Origin: Kitasatospora indigofera
Lineage (GTDB): Bacteria > Actinomycetota > Actinomycetes > Streptomycetales > Streptomycetaceae
NCBI RefSeq assembly: GCF_014655955.1
Contig: NZ_BNBO01000002.1
Location: 310,001 to 374,000 of the forward strand
DNA: 64,000 nt
Direction of reading: 5' to 3'
Shown: one piece after another, positions 43,681 to 53,179 of the stretch
Layout of the letters: every line of letters starts with the position of its first letter
How positions within the stretch are numbered: position 1 is the first letter of the stretch
The notes under the pieces: model-generated
Database searches by the model: none
What the model saw: the letters and a program-made list of their open reading frames with translations, nothing else
What the model was told of the DNA's origin: nothing
Program-made: the position numbers and the translations under genes

Positions 43681-44565
43681 TCAGCCCTTGACGGCGCCCT
43701 GCATGATGCCGCCGACGATCTGGCGGCCGAGCAGGGCGAAGACCACCAGCACCGGGAGGGTGCCGATCAGGGTGCCGGCCATCACGATCGACTGGTCCTG
43801 GACGTAGCCCTGGCCCAGCGACCGCAGCGCGACCTGCACCGTCGGGTTCTGCGAACTCAGCGCCACGATCGGCCAGAAGAAGTCGTTCCAGGTGGCCATG
43901 AAGGTCAGCATCCCGAGCACCGCCATGCCCGGGCGGGCCACCGGCAGCACGATCGACCAGAAGATCCGCAGGGACGAGGCGCCGTCCACCCGGGCGGCCT
44001 CGATGAGCTCGTCCGGCAGCGCCTGGATCAGGAACTGCCGCATGAAGAACACCCCGAAGGCGGACACCAGCGAGGGCAGGATCACCGACGGGAGCTTGTT
44101 CTGCAGGTCCATCTTCACGATCACCATGAACAGCGGGATGACCCCCAGCTGCGGCGGGATCATCATGGTGCCGACCGTCACGGCCAGCAGCAGGCTGCGG
44201 CCCCGGAAGCGCAGTTTCGCGAAGGCGAAGCCGGCCAGCGTGGAGGAGAGCACCACGCCCAGCGTCACGGTGCAGGCCACGATCAGCGAGTTCACCAGCG
44301 CGGTGCCGATGGCGGCCTGCTGCAGCGCCTCGCCGATGTTGTGGAAGAGGTTCGGGCCGGGGGTGAGCGCCGGACTGGCCGAGCTCATCTCCGCGTTGGT
44401 GCGGCTGGCGCCGACCAGGGTCCAGTAGAACGGGAAGACGAACAGCACGGTGGCGCCGATCAGGACGGCGTACGCGAGCGGGCCGCCCTCCAGCGGCGAG
44501 CGCCGGCCCGTCCCCGGGCGGCGTCGCCCCGGCCGCGGAAGCTGAATGGTCGTCATGTCGGTCAC
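43681..44565 (-). CDS. Sugar ABC transporter permease (CebG-like)
   Basis: A 294-residue permease of the MalG type with six helices. The EAA loop reads [20 protein letters not shown] followed by [11 protein letters not shown], which docks on the ATPase. The membrane part starts at [20 protein letters not shown]. Together with the next gene and the binding lipoprotein it imports oligosaccharides. No ATPase is present here; streptomycetes use the shared MsiK ATPase, which is the likely partner by inference. GTG 44565 overlaps the upstream permease stop (GTGA, 44562-44565). Confidence 0.9.
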   Translation of the reverse strand: MTDMTTIQLPRPGRRRPGTGRRSPLEGGPLAYAVLIGATVLFVFPFYWTLVGASRTNAEMSSASPALTPGPNLFHNIGEALQQAAIGTALVNSLIVACTVTLGVVLSSTLAGFAFAKLRFRGRSLLLAVTVGTMMIPPQLGVIPLFMVIVKMDLQNKLPSVILPSLVSAFGVFFMRQFLIQALPDELIEAARVDGASSLRIFWSIVLPVARPGMAVLGMLTFMATWNDFFWPIVALSSQNPTVQVALRSLGQGYVQDQSIVMAGTLIGTLPVLVVFALLGRQIVGGIMQGAVKG

Positions 44566-45515
44566 CGGTCCGTACGGTTGCGCCGGGCGGCGATCGCCGC
44601 GTTGGCCAGGGCCAGCAGCACGATCAGCAGGAACATCACCCAGGCGACCGCGGCCGCCCGGCCGAGGTGGAAGAAGCTCCAGCCCTGCTCGTACATGTAG
44701 AGGCCGAGGGTCTGGTACTGGTGCGAGATCCCGCCGCCGGCGTTGCCCTCGTAGAGCAGCGGTTCACCGAACAGCTGGGTCGCGCCGATGGTGGAGACCA
44801 CCACCGTGAAGATGATGGTGGGCCGCAGGCCGGGGACGGTCACGTGCAGGAACTGCTTCCAGCGCGAGGCGCCGTCCATCGCCGCGGACTCGTACAGCTC
44901 GTGCGGGATGGCCTGCATGCCGGCCAGGTAGATCAGCGCGTTGTAGCCCGTCCAGCGCCAGGTGACGACGGCCGAGACGCCGATCTGCGAGGCCCAGGTG
45001 TCCGCCTGCCAGTCCACCGGGTTCAGCCCGACGCTGCTCAGCGCCCAGTTCAGCAGCCCGTAGTCGCGGCCGAAGAGCTGCGCGAAGACCAGGGTGGCGG
45101 CGGCCACCGAGGTCGCGTACGGCATCAGCATCGCGACCCGGAAGAAGGTGCGCCCGCGCAGCTTGTAGTTCAGCAGGTGGGCCAGGCCGAGCGCCATCAC
45201 GAGCTGCGGGACGGTGGAGAGCACCCCGATGGTGAAGGTGTTGCGCAGCGCGTTCCAGAAGAACGGGTCCTCCAGCAGGCGGGTGTAGTTCTGGAAACCC
45301 ACCCAGTCCATCTGCTGGGAGGTCTGCAGTTCCACCCGGTGCAGCGACACGTACGCCGTGTACAGCAGCGGGAAGAGGCCGAAGGCCGCGAACAGGACGA
45401 AGAACGGCGCCAGGTAGCCGTACGGCGCGGCGCGGGAGGCCCGGCGGGCGCGGGGCCGGCGCTCGGCCGCGGGGGCGGCCGGACGGGGGCTTCGGGTGGT
45501 GGTGGTGATGGCCAT
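44562..45515 (-). CDS. Sugar ABC transporter permease (CebF-like)
   Basis: A 317-residue permease of the MalF type. After a basic, disordered N-terminus the six helices begin with YLAPFFVLFAAFGLFPLLYT. The EAA loop reads AIPHELYESAAMDGASRWKQ, then FLHVTVPGLRPT. QLVMALGLAHLLNYKLRGRT is typical of the UgpA/MalF type. It forms a heterodimer with the permease at 43681. It starts 62 bases after the binding-protein gene and is translated with its partner through a GTGA overlap. Confidence 0.9.
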   Translation of the reverse strand: MAITTTTRSPRPAAPAAERRPRARRASRAAPYGYLAPFFVLFAAFGLFPLLYTAYVSLHRVELQTSQQMDWVGFQNYTRLLEDPFFWNALRNTFTIGVLSTVPQLVMALGLAHLLNYKLRGRTFFRVAMLMPYATSVAAATLVFAQLFGRDYGLLNWALSSVGLNPVDWQADTWASQIGVSAVVTWRWTGYNALIYLAGMQAIPHELYESAAMDGASRWKQFLHVTVPGLRPTIIFTVVVSTIGATQLFGEPLLYEGNAGGGISHQYQTLGLYMYEQGWSFFHLGRAAAVAWVMFLLIVLLALANAAIAARRNRTDR

Positions 45516-45577
45516 GATGGTCCTTCGGTGAGCCGGGCGGCCCGGCCGGTGGGGCCGGGCCGCCCGGTGGTCCGGCG

Positions 45578-46885
45578 TCAGTTCCCGCTGGCCTTCTTGA
45601 TGTTGTCCATCGCGTGCTGCCAGGCGGCGTCCGGCGCGGTGCCGGTGCGCTCCACCTCGCCGAGGGCGTCGGTGAACGCCTTGCCGATCACGCCGTCCTC
45701 GGTGCCGAGCACCTGCGCGGGCATCGCGCCGGCCGACTCGCTGAAGATCTGGCCGATCGGCGCGTTGTTGAAGTACGGGTCCTGCAGGGCCTTGATCTCA
45801 CCCTGCGCGGCGGTGCTGGAGGGGAACGAGCCCTGCTTGGTGAAGAGCTTGACCTGCTGCTCCTTCGCGGTCAGCCAGCTGATCAGCTCGGCGGCCTCCT
45901 TCTGGTGCTTGGAGGTCTTCGGGATCGCCAGGTAGGAGCCGCCCCAGTTGCCGGTCTTGCCGGGGCCGGCCGCGATGTCCCACTTGCCGGCGAACGCGTC
46001 GCCCGCCTGGCCCTTGATGTAGCCGATCATCCAGGCCGGGCAGCTCAGGGTGGCGAACTTGCCGGTGGTGAAGGCCTTGTTCCACTCCGGGGTCCACTGC
46101 GGCAGCTTGGCGGACAGGCCGTCGGCGACCAGCTTGGCGGAGTCGGCCCAGGCGCTCTTCACCGCCGGGTTGCTGTCGTAGACCGGCTTGCCGGACTCGT
46201 CGGCGTAGCGCACCTTCTGCTGGCCGACCTCGGCGGTGAACATGCCGGCCGCGCTGTCCGTCCAGACGTTGCCGGGCTGCGCCTTGGCGACGTACTCCTT
46301 GCCCAGCGCCAGGTAGCCCTCCCAGCTGGACCACTTGGCGGCCAGCTCGGTGCGGTCGGTGGGCAGGCCGGCGGCCTTGAAGAGGTCGGTCCGGTAGCAG
46401 ATCGCCTCCGGGCCGATGTCGGTGCCGGCGGCCAGCACCTTGCCGTCGGCGCTCTTGACGGCGGCGGCCTTCCACGGCACCAGGCCGTCGTTGACGGCGC
46501 CGGCGCCGACGGTCTTGAGGTCGACGAACTTGTCGGCCTGCTTCTGCATCACGCTGGCGACCCGCCCGACCTCCAGGCCCTGGATGTCGGCGAGGCCGCC
46601 GCCGCCGGCCAGCTTGGTCTGCAGGGCCTGCCAGTACTGGCCCTCGTCCTGGGTGTCGCTCTGCTTGATCGTGACGTTGGGGTGCGTCTTGCTGTACTCG
46701 TCGTAGAGGCCGGTCTCCTTGAACCCGAAGGTGCCGAAGAGGTCCACGGTGAGCGTGACCTTGCCGTCGGCGGCGTCGGCGGAGCCGCCTGAGGAGCCCG
46801 AGCTGCAGGCGGTGAGGAGAAGCATGGCGGCGAGGGCTGCGGTGCCGAGGGAGGTGGCGGTGCGGCGGGCTCTGAAGGTGGGCAT
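45578..46885 (-). CDS. Sugar-binding lipoprotein of the beta-glucan ABC transporter (CebE-like)
   Basis: A 435-residue solute-binding lipoprotein. The lipobox LTAC is at residues 24-27 after a hydrophobic segment. The mature part is a MalE-type fold (GKVTLTVDLFGTFGFKETGL; PNVTIKQSDTQDEGQYWQAL; AAAVKSADGKVLAAGTDIGP; GKFATLSCPAWMIGYIKGQ). Oligosaccharide binding is inferred from the operon. Two GAGAGCGCTCTC boxes lie 50-77 bases upstream, so it is the regulated first gene of the transport operon. The linked secreted beta-1,3-glucanase suggests laminari-oligosaccharides rather than cellobiose as substrate. Confidence 0.88.
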   Translation of the reverse strand: MPTFRARRTATSLGTAALAAMLLLTACSSGSSGGSADAADGKVTLTVDLFGTFGFKETGLYDEYSKTHPNVTIKQSDTQDEGQYWQALQTKLAGGGGLADIQGLEVGRVASVMQKQADKFVDLKTVGAGAVNDGLVPWKAAAVKSADGKVLAAGTDIGPEAICYRTDLFKAAGLPTDRTELAAKWSSWEGYLALGKEYVAKAQPGNVWTDSAAGMFTAEVGQQKVRYADESGKPVYDSNPAVKSAWADSAKLVADGLSAKLPQWTPEWNKAFTTGKFATLSCPAWMIGYIKGQAGDAFAGKWDIAAGPGKTGNWGGSYLAIPKTSKHQKEAAELISWLTAKEQQVKLFTKQGSFPSSTAAQGEIKALQDPYFNNAPIGQIFSESAGAMPAQVLGTEDGVIGKAFTDALGEVERTGTAPDAAWQHAMDNIKKASGN

Positions 46886-46934
46886 GGAAGCCTCCTGGCT
46901 TCGTCCGGTTCATCGGCGCTGGGTGGGGCATCGT

Positions 46935-46946
46935 GAGAGCGCTCTC
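46935..46946. promoter_or_regulatory. CebR-like box 1 (GAGAGCGCTCTC)
   Basis: A perfect 12-base palindrome, 50 bases before the binding-protein start. It resembles the TGGGAGCGCTCCCA site known for CebR. It pairs with box 2, 16 bases away centre to centre, about one and a half helical turns. Confidence 0.8.
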
Positions 46947-46950
46947 GTTT

Positions 46951-46962
46951 GAGAGCGCTCTC
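46951..46962. promoter_or_regulatory. CebR-like box 2 (GAGAGCGCTCTC)
   Basis: Second perfect copy, four bases after box 1. The two together could hold two repressor dimers on the promoter of the transport operon. Confidence 0.8.
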
Positions 46963-47140
46963 ACGCGCTGCTTCAGGAGATTGCCGGGCCGTGCCGCCCG
47001 CCGTCAAGGGCTCGAAATCCGACCGTGACCTTGGGCCTGTGACGGAATCGAGAAGCCTGCGCCGGATTTCCTGCGGGTTTCGGGTCGGTCGCGTCCAGGT
47101 CATTGACGGTGTCGCGGCCGCCCGCTACCTTCCGGTTTTT

Positions 47141-47152
47141 GAGAGCGCTCTC
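47141..47152. promoter_or_regulatory. CebR-like box 3 (GAGAGCGCTCTC)
   Basis: Third perfect copy, 63 bases before the glucanase start, preceded by a short T run (GGTTTTT). It puts the secreted enzyme under the same control as the transporter. Confidence 0.8.
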
Positions 47153-47214
47153 ACGCTTGACGCTCCATCACCCCACCGTCCCGGCCTCACCCCCACCCCA
47201 TGAGGTGCCTCCGA

Positions 47215-50130
47215 ATGAAGCCGCTACGCCAGCTCCGCCGGCCCACCGCCGCGGTGGCCGCGCTCACCCTGGCCGCAGCCGCCGCGCTGACCGCCACCGT
47301 CGCCACCGGCAGCGCCTCCGCCGCGACCGTCCCGGTCGGCCTCGGCGGATACCGCGACGCCCGCCCGGCCGGCACCGTCGGCCCGAGCAACTCCGACGGC
47401 GCGCCCGTGACCCCCAAGGTCACCGCGAGAATGGCCGGAAAGGCCGCCCCCACCAACGACTGGTGGTCCTCGCTGATCTACCAGCGCTACGCCGGCAACC
47501 CGTACAGCGAGAACCTCTACGCCAACCCGTACACCTTCAAGGCGGTCGCCTCCGGGCTGGAGGTCGGCTACCCCACCAACCCGACCGTCACCTCCGACGG
47601 CCGGCAGTACGACTTCACCCACACCAAGGACCTCACCCTCGGCGTCGCCGGCCTCAACTCGCCCGACACCAAGGTCGACGGCTGGAGCGACTGGACCGTC
47701 ACCCCCTACTGGGCGGACGGCGCCCACACCTTCAGCGCCACCATCGGCCACGGCCTGCCCTACGTCTACGCCCACGCCACCGGCGGCGCCGCCCAGATCA
47801 CCGCGGCCTCCGCCCCCGCCGTCTGGTCCAACCAGGGCAACGTGCTCGGCATCACGGTGGCCGGCCACACCTACGCGCTGTTCGCCCCCACCGGCGTGAA
47901 CTGGAGCGTCAACGGCAGCACCATCAGCGCCAACCTCGGCGCCAAGGACTACTACTCGGTCGCCGTCCTGCCCAGCCAGGCCGACCTCGCCACCTACAGG
48001 ACCTACGCCTACAGCTTCGTCACCGACACCAAGGTCGGCTGGGACTACCAGCCCGCGGCCGGGACGCTGCGCACCACCTACACCGCCACCACCACCCCGC
48101 AGGAGGGCACCCAGACGGGCACCCTGCAGGCGCTCTACCGGCACCAGTGGCTGACCACCACCGACCCGCTGACCGCGCTCACCTACACCTCGCCCGAGGG
48201 CCAGATGAAGGTCCGCGAGGGCGCCTCCTTCAGCACCACGCAGACGGTCAACGGCATCCTCCCCTCACTGCCGGACGCCGGCTCCTACGACCGCGCCAAG
48301 CTGGGCGGCTACCTGCGCGACGTGGCCAACCTGCCCGACCCGTTCATGGGCTACAGCGACACCTACTGGGTCGGCAAGGCCCTCGGACAGCTCTCCCAGC
48401 TCATCCCGATCGCCGACCAGCTCGGTGACACCGCCACCCGGGACAAGCTGATCGGCCTGGTCAAGGGCAAGCTGCAGACCTGGTTCACCGGCACCAACGC
48501 CTCCTCCTTCGCGTACGACAACGTGTGGAAGACCCTGATCGGCTACCCGGCCTCCTACGGCACCGACGCCGAACTCAACGACCACCACTTCCACTACGCG
48601 TACTTCATCCAGGCCGCCGCCACCGTCGCGCGCTACGACGCCGCCTGGGCCGCCGACTCGGCCTGGGGCGGCATGGTGAAGATCCTCGCCAAGGACGCCG
48701 CCAACGCCGACCGCGCCGACGCGCGCTTCCCGCTGCTGCGCAACTTCGACCCGTACGCGGGCCACGGCTGGGCCTCCGGCCACGCCGGATTCGCGGCCGG
48801 CAACAACGAGGAGTCCTCCTCGGAGTCGATGAACTTCTCCTCCGCGCTGGTGCTCTACGGCTCGGCGACGGGGGACACCGCGATGCGCGACCTCGGCGTC
48901 TACCTCTACACCACCGAGGCCAAGACGATCGAGCAGTACTGGTTCAACGCGGACAAGCAGGTCTTCCCGGCCGCCTTCCAGCACGGCACGGCCGGCATGG
49001 TCTGGGGCAGCGGCGCCGCCTACTCCACCTGGTGGACCGCCGCGCCCGGCATGATCCACGGCATCAACGTCCTCCCGGTCACGGGCGGTTCGCTCTACCT
49101 CGGCCGCCGCCAGGACGCCGTCAAGGCCAACCTGGCCGAGCTCAAGGCCAACAACGGCGGCCAGTTCACCGACTGGCGCGACCTGCTCTGGGAGTTCGAG
49201 GCCCTCGCCGACCCGGCGGCCGCCAAGGCCGACTGGGACGCGGGCAACGCCGGATACACCCCGGAGGAGGGCGAGTCCAAGGCCCACACCTACCACTGGA
49301 TCTACAACCTCGCCACGCTCGGCACCCTCGACCCGGCCACCACCGCCGACAGCCCGACGGCCGCCGTCTTCGTCAACGGCTCGACCCGGACCCACGTGGC
49401 GCACAACTACACCACCGCGGCCCGCACCGTCCGCTTCTCGGACGGCTTCACCCTGACCGTCCCGGCCAGGTCCACCGCCAGCGAGCGCGGCTCCTTCACC
49501 GACGGCGGCACCGGCGGGGTCACCCCGAGCCCGTCCGCCTCCCCGACGGCCACCGCCTCGCCGACCGCGACGGCCTCGCCGACGGCCACCGCCAGCCCGA
49601 CCGCCAGCCCCACCGCCACGGTTCCGGCCACCACCGGCAGCACCTTCTACCTGCAGCCGGCCGGGTCGCTGACCACCACCACCGGCACGGCCGCGACCAC
49701 CGCGACCATCGCCGCCGGGGGCGGCGCCAACCACGACGGCACGCCGTACCAGCCGCTGGTGTACCAGGTCGCCAACGTCACCGGCACCCTGAAGTCCGGC
49801 GCCGCGACCGACTTCGACCTGTTCGTCGACGCGGCCGGCAGCGTCGGCCTGGCGCAGCAGGTCCGGGTCTCCTACGACCTGACCGGCGACGGCAGCTTCG
49901 ACCGGGTCGAGACCTTCCGCTACTTCGCCAGCGACCCGGTGACCGGCTGGGAGCGCTACTCGGGCGCCACCGCCGGACTCCAGTCCGCCACCGGCACCCT
50001 CGGCAACCTCGCCAAGGGCACCGTGCGGGTCGAGGTCTGGCCCGCCCTGGGCAACGCCACCGCCCAGCTCCGGGTCGGCGCGAGCCAGGCCCAGGGGAGC
50101 GTGTCGGTCCTGCGGATCCCGTTCGGCTGA
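47215..50130 (+). CDS. Secreted GH81 endo-beta-1,3-glucanase with C-terminal CBM56-like module
   Basis: A 971-residue secreted enzyme that cuts beta-1,3-glucans such as laminarin, callose or fungal wall glucan. The signal peptide ends near SASAATVPV. The GH81 catalytic region contains NDHHFHYAYFIQAAA with the conserved Asp456, and NNEESSSESMNF with Glu532/533/537, the acidic residues expected for this inverting family. Residues about 765-802 are a Ser-Pro-Thr-Ala linker of repeated PTATAS units. The last 165 residues (FYLQPAGSLTTTTG, LFVDAAGSVGLAQQVRVSYD, FRYFASDPVTGWERYSGATA) match the CBM56 beta-1,3-glucan-binding pattern. ATG 47215 has GAGGTG 8 bases upstream. A CebR-like box precedes it. 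Confidence 0.9.
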   Translation: MKPLRQLRRPTAAVAALTLAAAAALTATVATGSASAATVPVGLGGYRDARPAGTVGPSNSDGAPVTPKVTARMAGKAAPTNDWWSSLIYQRYAGNPYSENLYANPYTFKAVASGLEVGYPTNPTVTSDGRQYDFTHTKDLTLGVAGLNSPDTKVDGWSDWTVTPYWADGAHTFSATIGHGLPYVYAHATGGAAQITAASAPAVWSNQGNVLGITVAGHTYALFAPTGVNWSVNGSTISANLGAKDYYSVAVLPSQADLATYRTYAYSFVTDTKVGWDYQPAAGTLRTTYTATTTPQEGTQTGTLQALYRHQWLTTTDPLTALTYTSPEGQMKVREGASFSTTQTVNGILPSLPDAGSYDRAKLGGYLRDVANLPDPFMGYSDTYWVGKALGQLSQLIPIADQLGDTATRDKLIGLVKGKLQTWFTGTNASSFAYDNVWKTLIGYPASYGTDAELNDHHFHYAYFIQAAATVARYDAAWAADSAWGGMVKILAKDAANADRADARFPLLRNFDPYAGHGWASGHAGFAAGNNEESSSESMNFSSALVLYGSATGDTAMRDLGVYLYTTEAKTIEQYWFNADKQVFPAAFQHGTAGMVWGSGAAYSTWWTAAPGMIHGINVLPVTGGSLYLGRRQDAVKANLAELKANNGGQFTDWRDLLWEFEALADPAAAKADWDAGNAGYTPEEGESKAHTYHWIYNLATLGTLDPATTADSPTAAVFVNGSTRTHVAHNYTTAARTVRFSDGFTLTVPARSTASERGSFTDGGTGGVTPSPSASPTATASPTATASPTATASPTASPTATVPATTGSTFYLQPAGSLTTTTGTAATTATIAAGGGANHDGTPYQPLVYQVANVTGTLKSGAATDFDLFVDAAGSVGLAQQVRVSYDLTGDGSFDRVETFRYFASDPVTGWERYSGATAGLQSATGTLGNLAKGTVRVEVWPALGNATAQLRVGASQAQGSVSVLRIPFG

Positions 50131-50186
50131 CGCCGCCGGCCGACTGGTCCGGCCGCAGGGTCAGGCCACCAGGTCAGGCCGTTCAG

Positions 50187-50225
50187 GGAGGCGGGCCCGG
50201 AGTCGACGACTCCGGGCCCGCCTCC
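50187..50225. terminator. Bidirectional terminator, perfect 18-bp stem
   Basis: Arms 50187-50204 and 50208-50225 (GGAGGCGGGCCCGGAGTC and its complement) pair around a 3-base loop, between the convergent glucanase and LacI genes. Confidence 0.85.
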
Positions 50226-50340
50226 GGCGTGTCCGGGCCGGCCGGTGGTGTCCGCGCGTGGCCCGGTCACGGTCGGTGCGGCGGACTCCCTCGGATCCGG
50301 CCGGTCCCGCGGCCTCCGGCGGGCGGCCGGCCCGGGCCGG

Positions 50341-51384
50341 TCAGGCCGAGGCCCGCCGGACCAGCGTGGTCGGGATGATGATCGAGGTCGGGCCGGGCCC
50401 GCCCGTGCCGGCCAGCCGGCGGAGCAGGAGGCGGGCCATCAGCCGGCCCATCTCCTCGATGTCCTGGCGGACGGTGGTGAGCGGCGGGTCGGTCCAGGCG
50501 GCGATCGACTCGACGTCGTCGAACCCGACCATCGCGACGTCCTCGGGGACCCGGCGGCCGTGCTCCCGGAGCACCCGCAGGGCGCCGGAGGCCATCGCGT
50601 CGGAGGCGGCGAAGACGGCGTCCAGGGTGGGGCGGCGGGCCAGCAGCCGGGCCATCGCGCGGCCGCCGCCGTCGGCGGTGAAGTCGCCCTCGGCGATCAG
50701 CTCGGGGTCGCCGTCCGGGAGCAGGTCCCGGTAGCCGTCGAGACGGTCGATCGAGGAGGTCTGGTCGAGCGGGCCGGTGATGGTGGCGATCCGGGCGCGG
50801 CCGAGCGAACGCAGGTGCTGGACGGCGAGCCGGGCGCCGCCCCGGTTGTCGCTGTCGACGTAGAGCAGATCGCGGTCGGCCTCGGCGCCCGGCCAGCCGG
50901 GGCGTCCGCCGATCACGGTGCGCAGGCCGACCCGGCGGGCCATCTCGGGCAGCGGATCGCTGTGGTGCAGGGAGAAGAGCAGGGCGCCGTCGACGTGGCC
51001 GCCGGCCAGGTAGCGGCCGACCCGCTCGTAGTCGTGCTGGTCCTCGACGAGCAGCAGCACCATCTGGTTGTCGGCGGCCGACAGCTCGCGGCTGATCCCG
51101 CGCAGGTGCTGGGCGAAGAAGGGGTCGGAGAAGAGCCGGCTCTCCGGCTCCGCCACGACGACCGCGACCGCGCCGTTGCGGCGGGTCACCAGGGTGCGGG
51201 CGGCGAGGTTGGGGACGTAGCCGAGTTCGTCCACGGCCTGCTGGACCTTGGCCCGCAGGGACTCGCGGACGCCCTCGCCCCCGTTCACCACGCGTGAGGC
51301 GGTGGCCCTGGAGACTCCGGCGCGCTCGGCGACGGACTCCAGGGTGGGGCGCGGCAGTGCGCCGACGGGCTGCTGCTCGGTCAC
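50341..51384 (-). CDS. LacI/CebR-family repressor of beta-glucan genes
   Basis: A 347-residue LacI regulator. The N-terminal HTH is TLESVAERAGVSRATASRVV, with hinge LGYVPNLAARTLVTRR. The sugar-binding core follows (AVVVAEPESRLFSDPFFAQH; MVLLLVEDQHDYERVGRYLA; VDGALLFSLHHSDPLPEMAR; DAVFAASDAMASGALRVLRE; VGFDDVESIAAWTDPPLTTV). GTG 51384 has GAGAGGA upstream. A GAGAGCGCTCCC box lies 63 bases before its start, and three like boxes precede the transporter and glucanase genes. It probably represses all of them, and itself, until an oligosaccharide binds. Confidence 0.9.
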   Translation of the reverse strand: MTEQQPVGALPRPTLESVAERAGVSRATASRVVNGGEGVRESLRAKVQQAVDELGYVPNLAARTLVTRRNGAVAVVVAEPESRLFSDPFFAQHLRGISRELSAADNQMVLLLVEDQHDYERVGRYLAGGHVDGALLFSLHHSDPLPEMARRVGLRTVIGGRPGWPGAEADRDLLYVDSDNRGGARLAVQHLRSLGRARIATITGPLDQTSSIDRLDGYRDLLPDGDPELIAEGDFTADGGGRAMARLLARRPTLDAVFAASDAMASGALRVLREHGRRVPEDVAMVGFDDVESIAAWTDPPLTTVRQDIEEMGRLMARLLLRRLAGTGGPGPTSIIIPTTLVRRASA

Positions 51385-51446
51385 CGGTGGGTCCTCTCGC
51401 GTTCCACTGTCCTGAGGATCAGGGTATCCGGTGCGGCGGGTTTTTT

Positions 51447-51458
51447 GAGAGCGCTCCC
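51447..51458. promoter_or_regulatory. CebR-like box 4 (GAGAGCGCTCCC)
   Basis: A near-perfect copy with one change in its right half, 63 bases upstream of the LacI GTG. It suggests negative autoregulation of the repressor. Confidence 0.7.
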
Positions 51459-51559
51459 AATTACTGCCCCGGACCGTCCCGGCACCGGCCCGCCGGGCTG
51501 GGACGGCCACGTCCGATTTCCGCCGGTCCCGAGGCCGGCGGTGCCGCAGACTGGACTGC

Positions 51560-53179
51560 GTGATTGACGACGACATGCGCTACCGGGCCGTGGACAGCCG
51601 GGACTCCCGCTTCGACGGGGTCTTCTTCACGGCCGTCACCACGACCGGCATCTACTGCCGGCCGAGCTGCCCGGCCGTGACGCCGAAACGGGTCAACTGC
51701 ACCTTCTACCCGACCGCCGCCGCCGCCCAGGGCGCCGGGTTCCGGGCCTGCCGGCGCTGCCGCCCGGACTCCGTGCCCGGCTCGCCGGAGTGGAACCACC
51801 GGGCCGACCTGGTCGGCCGGGCCATGCGGCTGATCGGCGACGGGGTGGTCGACCGCGACGGCGTCGCCGGCCTCGCCGGCCGGCTCGGGTACAGCTCCCG
51901 CCAGCTCCAGCGCCAGCTCACCGCCGAACTCGGCGCCGGCCCGATCGCGCTGGCCCGGGCCCGCCGCGCGCAGACCGCACGGCTGCTGCTCCAGACCACC
52001 GACCTGCCGGTGACCGAGGTCGCCTTCGCGTCCGGCTTCGCCTCCGTCCGGCAGTTCAACGACACCGTGCGCGAGGTCTACGACCGCACCCCCAGCGGAC
52101 TGCGCGAGGAGGTGGCGGCCGGCCGCCGCACCACCGGACCGGCCGGCGGCCTCACCCTGCGGCTGGCCTACCGGGGCGCGCTCGACAGCGACCACCTGAT
52201 CGACTTCCTGGCGCTGCGGGCCGTCCCCGGCGTGGAGGAGGTCGTCCCCGGCGGGCGCCCCGGCGTCCGCACCTACCGCCGCACGCTCGCGCTCCCGTAC
52301 GGGCACGGCATCGCCGAGGTGGACGGGCTCGCCACCGCCGACCCCCGGACCAGGGGCTGGCTCGACTGCCGGCTGCGGCTCACCGACCTGCGGGACCTCA
52401 CCACCGCCGTCCACCGGCTGCGCGCCCTGTTCGACCTGGACGCCGACCCCGACACGGTGGACGAGCAGCTCGGCGAGGACCCCCTGCTCGGCGCCCACGT
52501 CCGGGCCCGGCCGGGCCTGCGCTCGCCCGGCCACGTCGACCCGCACGAGCTGGCCGTCCGGGCCGTGCTCGGCCAGCAGGTCACCGCCGTCGCGGCCCGC
52601 ACCCTGGCGGCCCGGCTGGCCGCGAAGTACGGCGCCGCGCTGCCCGGACCGAGCGGCGGCCTGGACCGCCTCTTCCCCACGGCCGCCGCCCTCGCGGCCG
52701 CCGACCCGGCCGACCTCGCCATGCCCGCCGCCCGCAAGCGCGCCCTCACCGGCCTCTGCGCGGCCCTGGCCGAGGGCACCGTCCGGCTGGACGGCGGCGT
52801 CGACCGCGAACAGGCCGCCGCCGAACTGCTGGCCCTGCCCGGCATCGGCCCCTGGACGGTCGGCTACCTGCGGATGCGGGCCCTCGCCGACCCCGACGTC
52901 TTCCTGCCCGGCGACGCCGGTGTCCGGCACGGCCTGCTGAGGCTCGGCGCCGCCGGCGACCCGAAGAGCGCCGCGACGATCGCCCAGGCCTGGGCCCCCT
53001 GGCGCTCCTACGCCGTGCACCGGCTGTGGGCCGCCTCCTCCGGCGAGGGCACCGCCGGTGCCCCGGACGCCGGCACCGACCCGGGGCGGACGGGCGTTAC
53101 GAGTAACAGGGCCGGAACGGGCGCGCCGGGTGGCGCGGACCGACCGGCGGCCGAGAAAGCGGAGCGTGAGACGGCATGA
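51560..53179 (+). CDS. Ada-AlkA fusion: DNA-alkylation repair regulator and glycosylase
   Basis: A 539-residue protein joining three modules. Residues 1-75 form the Ada zinc/methyl-transfer domain with Cys33, Cys37, Cys64 and Cys67. Residues 80-190 are an AraC-type HTH (LAGRLGYSSRQLQRQLTAEL; TEVAFASGFASVRQFNDTVR). From about residue 195 an AlkA-like DNA-3-methyladenine glycosylase follows, with the HhH-GPD motif LLALPGIGPWTVGYLRMRAL and the catalytic Asp452 in LPGDAGVR. It senses methyl phosphotriesters and also removes damaged bases. GTG 51560 has no ribosome binding site and may be leaderless. A charged tail of about 40 residues closes it. It overlaps ogt by 4 bases. Confidence 0.92.
   Translation: MIDDDMRYRAVDSRDSRFDGVFFTAVTTTGIYCRPSCPAVTPKRVNCTFYPTAAAAQGAGFRACRRCRPDSVPGSPEWNHRADLVGRAMRLIGDGVVDRDGVAGLAGRLGYSSRQLQRQLTAELGAGPIALARARRAQTARLLLQTTDLPVTEVAFASGFASVRQFNDTVREVYDRTPSGLREEVAAGRRTTGPAGGLTLRLAYRGALDSDHLIDFLALRAVPGVEEVVPGGRPGVRTYRRTLALPYGHGIAEVDGLATADPRTRGWLDCRLRLTDLRDLTTAVHRLRALFDLDADPDTVDEQLGEDPLLGAHVRARPGLRSPGHVDPHELAVRAVLGQQVTAVAARTLAARLAAKYGAALPGPSGGLDRLFPTAAALAAADPADLAMPAARKRALTGLCAALAEGTVRLDGGVDREQAAAELLALPGIGPWTVGYLRMRALADPDVFLPGDAGVRHGLLRLGAAGDPKSAATIAQAWAPWRSYAVHRLWAASSGEGTAGAPDAGTDPGRTGVTSNRAGTGAPGGADRPAAEKAERETA

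Larger units (their letters stand above)
46886..47214. other. Divergent control region of the beta-glucan genes
   Basis: The 329 bases between the binding-protein gene and the glucanase gene hold three GAGAGCGCTCTC boxes, two next to the left start and one 63 bases before the right start. No other gene is seen. Confidence 0.6.
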
